A program made the translations under genes and the position numbers. From Paraburkholderia polaris (lineage in GTDB: Bacteria; Pseudomonadota; Gammaproteobacteria; Burkholderiales; Burkholderiaceae): a stretch of DNA of 64,000 nucleotides. The stretch spans positions 62,001 through 126,000 of the forward strand of contig NZ_JABBGJ010000015.1 of assembly GCF_012927345.1 (NCBI RefSeq), written 5' to 3'. The notes under the pieces are model-generated. The model did not search any database. It was given only the letters and a program-made list of their open reading frames with translations, and had not been told where the DNA came from. Position 1 is the stretch's first letter. Every line of letters starts with the position of its first letter. Shown piece by piece: positions 60,210 through 64,000 of the stretch.

Positions 60210-60893
60210 ATGCTGCTGCACATTCCGAATGTACTGAACGCCGAGCAATTGCGCTTTGTGCGCGAGCGGCTCGACAGCGCCGGCGACGCGTGGGTCGACG
60301 GCCGCGCGACCGCCGGTTATCAAGGCGCGCCGGTCAAACGCAATCAGCAGATCGCCGAGCATTCACCGCTCGCGCGTGAACTTGGCGATGTGATTCTCGC
60401 GTCGATCGAGCGCAACCCGCTGTTCATCAGCGCGGCGTTGCCGAACCAGGTTTATCCGCCGCTCTTCAACCGTTACGAAGGCGGCATGGAATTCGGCAGT
60501 CACGTCGACGGTGCGGTGCGGGTGCTGCCCAACGGCGTGAAGCTGCGCACGGACGTGTCGGTGACGCTGTTCATCTCCGAACCCGGCGAATACGACGGCG
60601 GCGAACTCGTTGTCGAAGACACCTATGGCGTGCAGCAGGTCAAGCTGCCGGCGGGCGACATGATCGTCTATCCGGCCACCAGCCTGCATCAGGTCACGCC
60701 GGTCACGCGCGGTGCGCGCCTCGCCAGCTTCTTCTGGGTGCAAAGCCTCGTGCGCAGCGACACGCAACGCGCGTTGCTATTCGATATGGACACGGCGATT
60801 CAACGTCTGAACGCCACGCATGCTGACGACGCTGCGCGCCGTAGCCTGGTCGGCTGCTATCACAACCTGTTGCGTACCTGGAGCGAAACGTGA
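60210..60893 (+). CDS. Fe(II)/2-oxoglutarate PKHD-type hydroxylase (PiuC/YbiX-like)
   Basis: A 227-aa dioxygenase. The iron triad is His and Asp in [10 protein letters not shown] and His in TSLHQVTPV; the 2-oxoglutarate-binding Arg is in [10 protein letters not shown]. The N terminus begins [17 protein letters not shown]. Members of this family sit beside TonB receptors and are iron regulated; their substrate is unknown. It overlaps the PepSY gene by 4 nt. Confidence 0.9.
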   Translation: MLLHIPNVLNAEQLRFVRERLDSAGDAWVDGRATAGYQGAPVKRNQQIAEHSPLARELGDVILASIERNPLFISAALPNQVYPPLFNRYEGGMEFGSHVDGAVRVLPNGVKLRTDVSVTLFISEPGEYDGGELVVEDTYGVQQVKLPAGDMIVYPATSLHQVTPVTRGARLASFFWVQSLVRSDTQRALLFDMDTAIQRLNATHADDAARRSLVGCYHNLLRTWSET

Positions 60894-61612
60894 GCGTACC
60901 CGAAGCTATTGAATTCCAACCGGCTGCGGATATCGACGCTGCGGCGAACGAACCGCAGCGGTTCGAGCGCGGCGAACTGAAAACGCGGCAGCAGCGCTCG
61001 CGCCGCGCGACGTTCGTCAAATGGCTGCGCAAAGTGCATGGCTGGATCGGTTTGTGGGGCGCGGCGCTGGGTTTGCTGTTCGGCACCACGGGCTTTCTGC
61101 TGAACCATCGTGGCGGCCCGCTCAGGGTGTCGACCGGCGAGCCGCAGGTGTCGGTCGTGCAGGTGCCGTTGCCGCAACCGGCGCCTGAGACGCCGCGCGA
61201 ACTCGGCAAGTGGCTCAAGCAGGAACTGAAACTAGCCGGCAACCCGGGACGCGCGCAGAAAGAGTCCGCGCATCCGGTCGCGTGGGGTGACCGCAGCATG
61301 GTCCAGCCCGAGCACTGGCAGCTCAACTTCGCGTCGCCCCATGAAAACACGACCGCTGAGTATTGGGTCGGCAACGGTTACGTGACGGTCAAGCGCAGCG
61401 AGAACTCATTTCTCGCGACGCTCACGAATCTGCATAAGGGCGTCGGCTTGAGCATCGGCTGGGTGCTGCTGATCGATACGCTGGCGGGCAGCATCATTCT
61501 GCTGTCGCTCACGGGCGTCCTGCTTTGGACGGAGTTGCACAAGCGCAAAACCGTCGGCGTGGTGCTGGTGGTCGGGTCGATCGTCGCTGCTGTGTGCGTG
61601 GGGCTGATCTAG
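60890..61612 (+). CDS. PepSY-domain membrane protein
   Basis: A 240-aa inner-membrane protein, GTG start overlapping the previous stop. The N-terminal membrane helix ([20 protein letters not shown]) is preceded by basic residues (LRKVHG). A periplasmic PepSY-type segment and two C-terminal helices ([20 protein letters not shown] and [19 protein letters not shown]) follow. Such proteins accompany siderophore receptors and are thought to help reduce or release ferric iron (family knowledge, inferred here). Confidence 0.85.
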   Translation: MSVPEAIEFQPAADIDAAANEPQRFERGELKTRQQRSRRATFVKWLRKVHGWIGLWGAALGLLFGTTGFLLNHRGGPLRVSTGEPQVSVVQVPLPQPAPETPRELGKWLKQELKLAGNPGRAQKESAHPVAWGDRSMVQPEHWQLNFASPHENTTAEYWVGNGYVTVKRSENSFLATLTNLHKGVGLSIGWVLLIDTLAGSIILLSLTGVLLWTELHKRKTVGVVLVVGSIVAAVCVGLI

Positions 61613-61655
61613 CAGACTCCGCTGGTGCGGCGTAGCGGCGGCGAACGGATCGTCG

Positions 61656-61778
61656 GTGACCTGCTACGACCTTGTGCTGACGCTGGAGCCGCGCAAGGTG
61701 TCGTCGCACGCGAACCTGCCGCGCAAGCCTTACGATCCTTCTGATCTGATCGATGCGCTGAAAATGCCGCTCGGGTAG
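61656..61778 (+). pseudogene. short frame, possible C-terminal remnant
   Basis: A GTG-started 40-residue frame (VTCYDLVLTLEPRKVSSHAN, ending DLIDALKMPLG) with normal codon use and no recognised domain. The frame is open upstream to near 61635. It is probably a scrap of a larger gene or a chance frame. Confidence 0.3.
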
Positions 61779-61882
61779 TGGCTCGCATTCGACATCCTGC
61801 ACGCCCGCCAGCGGGAAAGCGGGCGCTCGCGCTAGAATCTTCGCAGACCGCCAAAACTGTTGGCCCTGCCGGAATTCTGCCG

Positions 61883-62572
61883 ATGACCGCACCCCCCAAT
61901 CAGGTCGACGCCGCGCTGAAGTCGCGGCGCTCGATCCGTGCCTTTCTGCCCACGCCGGTTGCGCGCGCCGAGATCGAAGCGATTCTCGAAGCCGCCAGCC
62001 GCGCGCCGTCGGGCACCAACACTCAGCCGTGGAAGGTGTACGTGGTGACGGGGGAGTCGCTCGCGCGACTGTCGCAGGCTCTGGTCGCTGCCTATAACGA
62101 CCCCCGGCGCGATGCGCTGTATCAGGAGGAGTATCGCTACTACCCGCATCAATGGGTGTCGCCGTACATCGACCGCCGCCGCAAGATCGGCTGGGATCTG
62201 TACGGCCTGCTGGGCATCGAAAAGGGCGACAAGGCGCGCATGCATGAACAGCACGCGCAGAACTACCGGTTTTTCGGCGCGCCGGTCGGCCTGTTCTTTA
62301 CGATCGAGCGGGTGATGGAGCGCGGCAGCTGGCTCGACTACGGCATGTTCCTGCAAGCGATCATGACGGCGGCGCGCGGGCGCGGCCTCGACACCTGTCC
62401 ACAGGCCGCCTTTACGCCGTTTCACCGGGTGATTGCCGAGCATCTCGGCCTGTCGACCGAGGAGCAACTGGTGTGCGGCATGTCGCTCGGTTTCGCCGAT
62501 GAAAGCGCGCTGGTCAATACGCTACGCACGGATCGCGAACCGGTTGAACGGTTCACGCGATTTCTCGATTGA
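61883..62572 (+). CDS. nitroreductase-family oxidoreductase
   Basis: A 229-aa flavin-dependent NAD(P)H reductase. The FMN-binding N terminus is ALKSRRSIRAFLPTPV, followed by ASRAPSGTNTQPWKVYVVTG; DYGMFLQAIMTAARGRGLDT and the C-terminal CGMSLGFADES match the family. Start at ATG 61883, where the family similarity begins. Reduction of nitroaromatics or quinones is typical; substrate unknown. Confidence 0.9.
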   Translation: MTAPPNQVDAALKSRRSIRAFLPTPVARAEIEAILEAASRAPSGTNTQPWKVYVVTGESLARLSQALVAAYNDPRRDALYQEEYRYYPHQWVSPYIDRRRKIGWDLYGLLGIEKGDKARMHEQHAQNYRFFGAPVGLFFTIERVMERGSWLDYGMFLQAIMTAARGRGLDTCPQAAFTPFHRVIAEHLGLSTEEQLVCGMSLGFADESALVNTLRTDREPVERFTRFLD

Positions 62573-62621
62573 CCTCGATTGATCCCGATTGACGGGCATC
62601 CTCACTTCCCATCCGACCATT

Positions 62622-62933
62622 ATGCAAACCTCACGCCGCCATTTTCTGATGCTGACTGTGGGCGTGAGCTCATCGCTCATGCTGTCCCGCGTCGCTTTAG
62701 CCGACACCGCGAACACACTGAGCGAAGCCGATCCGAAGGCGCAAGCCGTCGGCTATAAAGAGGACGCGTCAAAGGTCGACAAGGCGAAATTCCCTGACTA
62801 TGCCGCCGGACAAACCTGCGCCAACTGCTCGCTATTCCAGGGTAAATCCACTGACGCGTATGGTGGCTGCACGCTGTTCGGCGACAAGCAGGTCGCCGCG
62901 CGCGGCTGGTGCAGTTCGTATTCGAATATGTGA
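62622..62933 (+). CDS. high-potential iron-sulfur protein (HiPIP)
   Basis: A 103-aa periplasmic electron carrier. A Tat signal (SRRHFLMLTV) is followed by the small HiPIP fold with [4Fe-4S] ligands C66, C69 (CANCSLF), C83 (CTLFGD) and C97 (GWCSSY). HiPIPs feed electrons to terminal oxidases or photosynthetic/denitrifying systems. The ATG at 62622 starts the Tat signal. Confidence 0.93.
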   Translation: MQTSRRHFLMLTVGVSSSLMLSRVALADTANTLSEADPKAQAVGYKEDASKVDKAKFPDYAAGQTCANCSLFQGKSTDAYGGCTLFGDKQVAARGWCSSYSNM

Positions 62934-62984
62934 CCGCGCACGCGGCTCAGGTGTCGGTATGTGTGACTTAAAAACGCCTTGGCC

Positions 62985-63335
62985 TTAGTTCAAAGCGCTC
63001 AGTACCAGGTCATGCGAATGGCCGATCCATATCGCCGCGTCGCGGTGGTCGCGCAAGGCGTCGCCGGTATTCGGGTGCAGAAAAATATCGAGCGCGCCGT
63101 GATTCAGCGTAAGCCAGCCGACGAGTTCGGCGAACTGCTCCTGCGTGAATGCGAGCTGATACGACCACATCGGGTGTGGCCCAACCGGGCGTTCGTGAAA
63201 GCGGCCCATTTGCAGTTTGCCGCTCCAGTGCGCTTCGATCTGCTCGCGAAATGTCCACGCGGCGTCGCGGCTGCCTGAATCGAAGTAAACGTGGGCGTGC
63301 CAGCTCTCGATGGCTGAGGTGTCGCGAAAGGTCAT
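62985..63335 (-). CDS. DOPA 4,5-dioxygenase-family protein
   Basis: A 116-aa protein of the DOPA-dioxygenase (DUF) family: ESWHAHVYFD near the N terminus and FHERPVGPHPMWSYQL, with LNHGALDIFLHPNTGD later. Full-length for the bacterial members, which open catechols in an extradiol manner in plants and fungi; bacterial substrates are unclear. Confidence 0.83.
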   Translation of the reverse strand: MTFRDTSAIESWHAHVYFDSGSRDAAWTFREQIEAHWSGKLQMGRFHERPVGPHPMWSYQLAFTQEQFAELVGWLTLNHGALDIFLHPNTGDALRDHRDAAIWIGHSHDLVLSALN

Positions 63336-63371
63336 AAAAGGGTCCGTTGCGGTTCCGTCTTTGTCAGACCT

Positions 63372-63500
63372 TCATTCTGCTTGAGTTTCTGCTGACGCGC
63401 GCGGCGCAAGGCTCATGTGAAACTGTATTTCTTCTTCGTTGACGATTTCGAAGCCGAGGCGTTGGTACAGGTACCTGGCGGTTATGTTTCGGCCCTCAAA
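63372..63500 (-). pseudogene. C-terminal remnant of a GNAT acetyltransferase
   Basis: The frame ends with NITARYLYQRLGFEIVNEEE, the typical last strand-helix of a GNAT domain. The acetyl-CoA-binding part and N-terminal half are missing; preceding residues have no GNAT character. Interpreted as a broken gene. Confidence 0.65.
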
Positions 63501-63600
63501 TTCTGGCTCACGTCTGAAGAAATCGGCACGCTGCGCCGATTCAGCAAACTGGCCTGCCAATTCCCCTCGTTTCGCGCAATTGCATTCGCGTGTGCTCACA

Positions 63601-63928
63601 TAAACTGTTTTCCATGGAGCGACAAGTCACCGAGCCCATCGACGCGGTCTTCCCCCGCGTTGTTTTGAACCGTACCGTTGATGGCAGTTTGCCGCGGTTG
63701 TCTAACGCGGCAGGGCAGTAAAGCTGTAGGAAGTCGAAGCAATGCAAGCAGCGCGATCGAAGCAATAATGCGCGCGAATCAGCAGGGGGTTGCAGCAAGG
63801 TGATGTTGATGGCGAGGGACCGTGCTGTAACGCAGTAGCAGTTCAAGTAGCAACAGCTTTTGCTAGTTTGTGGTGGTTATAGGTCGGCACGCATCCACGC
63901 GCCTGTACGACTCTTCCATCCTGTCCGG
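63601..63928. other. gene-poor end of the window
   Basis: I see no convincing coding region here. The stretch ends in the terminator at 63929-63959, which has no protein gene in front of it, so a small noncoding RNA is possible. Confidence 0.4.
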
Positions 63929-63959
63929 CCCTGTTCCCTCGCGGGAACAGGGTTTTTTT
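63929..63959 (+). terminator. strong rho-independent terminator without an upstream gene
   Basis: CCCTGTTCCC (63929-63938) pairs perfectly with GGGAACAGGG (63943-63952) over a TCGC loop, followed by seven T. No plus-strand protein gene ends nearby. Confidence 0.85.
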
Positions 63960-64000
63960 CGTCGGTGCGACAAATGCGACTTGTATTTAGCCGGTCCGAA

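Noticed and set aside
63541..63846. 101-codon minus-strand frame at the right end
   Set aside because: Low coding character, no ribosome site and no recognisable domain.
1..64000. CRISPR array, tRNA, rRNA, insertion sequences
   Set aside because: I looked for regularly spaced repeats, cloverleaf arms and transposase motifs with flanking inverted repeats and found none I could support.

Overview
The window is high-GC, gene-dense proteobacterial DNA that reads as a chromosomal segment of a Burkholderiales soil bacterium, most likely Burkholderia or Paraburkholderia. This rests on codon use and on typical content: a Gram-negative porin, IclR and LysR regulators beside aromatic catabolic genes, a PlcN-type Tat-exported phospholipase C, a HiPIP, a DUF3562 protein and short YD-repeat genes before an Rhs gene. 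The organism is inferred, not searched. No rRNA, tRNA, CRISPR array or origin was recognised.

Region 1 (1-16.5 kb) is a catabolic locus. An IclR regulator (395) and a porin (1470, minus) lie beside a 13.4-kb plus-strand operon (2987-16377). In order it encodes a Rieske ferredoxin, a small HTH-like protein, a Rieske oxygenase alpha subunit, an SDR, a cupin, an alpha/beta hydrolase, a second close IclR paralogue, an SDR lacking the usual catalytic Tyr/Lys, a ThDP-dependent decarboxylase-type enzyme, an L-aspartate-dehydrogenase-like protein, an aldehyde dehydrogenase, a two-domain extradiol dioxygenase, a ferredoxin reductase and an MFS importer. Several genes overlap by exactly 8 nt. A TATAAT box is followed by a perfect ATGTTCC-N6-GGAACAT inverted repeat just before the first gene, and a strong terminator closes the operon. 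Ring hydroxylation, meta cleavage and hydrolysis can be read from the families. The substrate cannot; the AspDH, ThDP and ALDH trio suggests an amino or keto-acid side chain removed before ring attack (inference).

Region 2 (16.7-23.3 kb) is a polymorphic-toxin and decay zone: a secreted Rhs/YD-repeat protein with a variable C-terminal tip and a putative immunity gene, then a displaced orphan Rhs tip with its own overlapping immunity gene, then a frameshifted symE-like gene and fused remnants of an XRE regulator and an Hsp70.

Region 3 (23.5-45.2 kb) holds ordinary accessory genes: GNAT, MocR regulator, FAD oxidase, His-tailed EamA transporter, lipocalin/DUF1295/CFA-type methyltransferase, cytochrome b561, GT2 glycosyltransferase, a solitary Rieske oxygenase, a hydrolase, a rubredoxin fusion, divergent lysR/lysA, and a LysR/ABC-binding-protein/deacylase group. 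A translationally coupled pair at 43.5-44.2 kb (small exported protein plus cytosolic protein) is unexplained.

Region 4 (45.3-64 kb) holds plcN, a serine/threonine-rich lipoprotein, a glucan and glucose-phosphate set (debranching enzyme, GH63, zwf, ppgK-like), a PEBP protein, an aldo/keto reductase, a Fur-box-preceded siderophore receptor with a piuC-like hydroxylase and PepSY protein, a nitroreductase, a HiPIP, a DOPA-dioxygenase-like protein, a GNAT remnant, and an isolated terminator that may end a small RNA.
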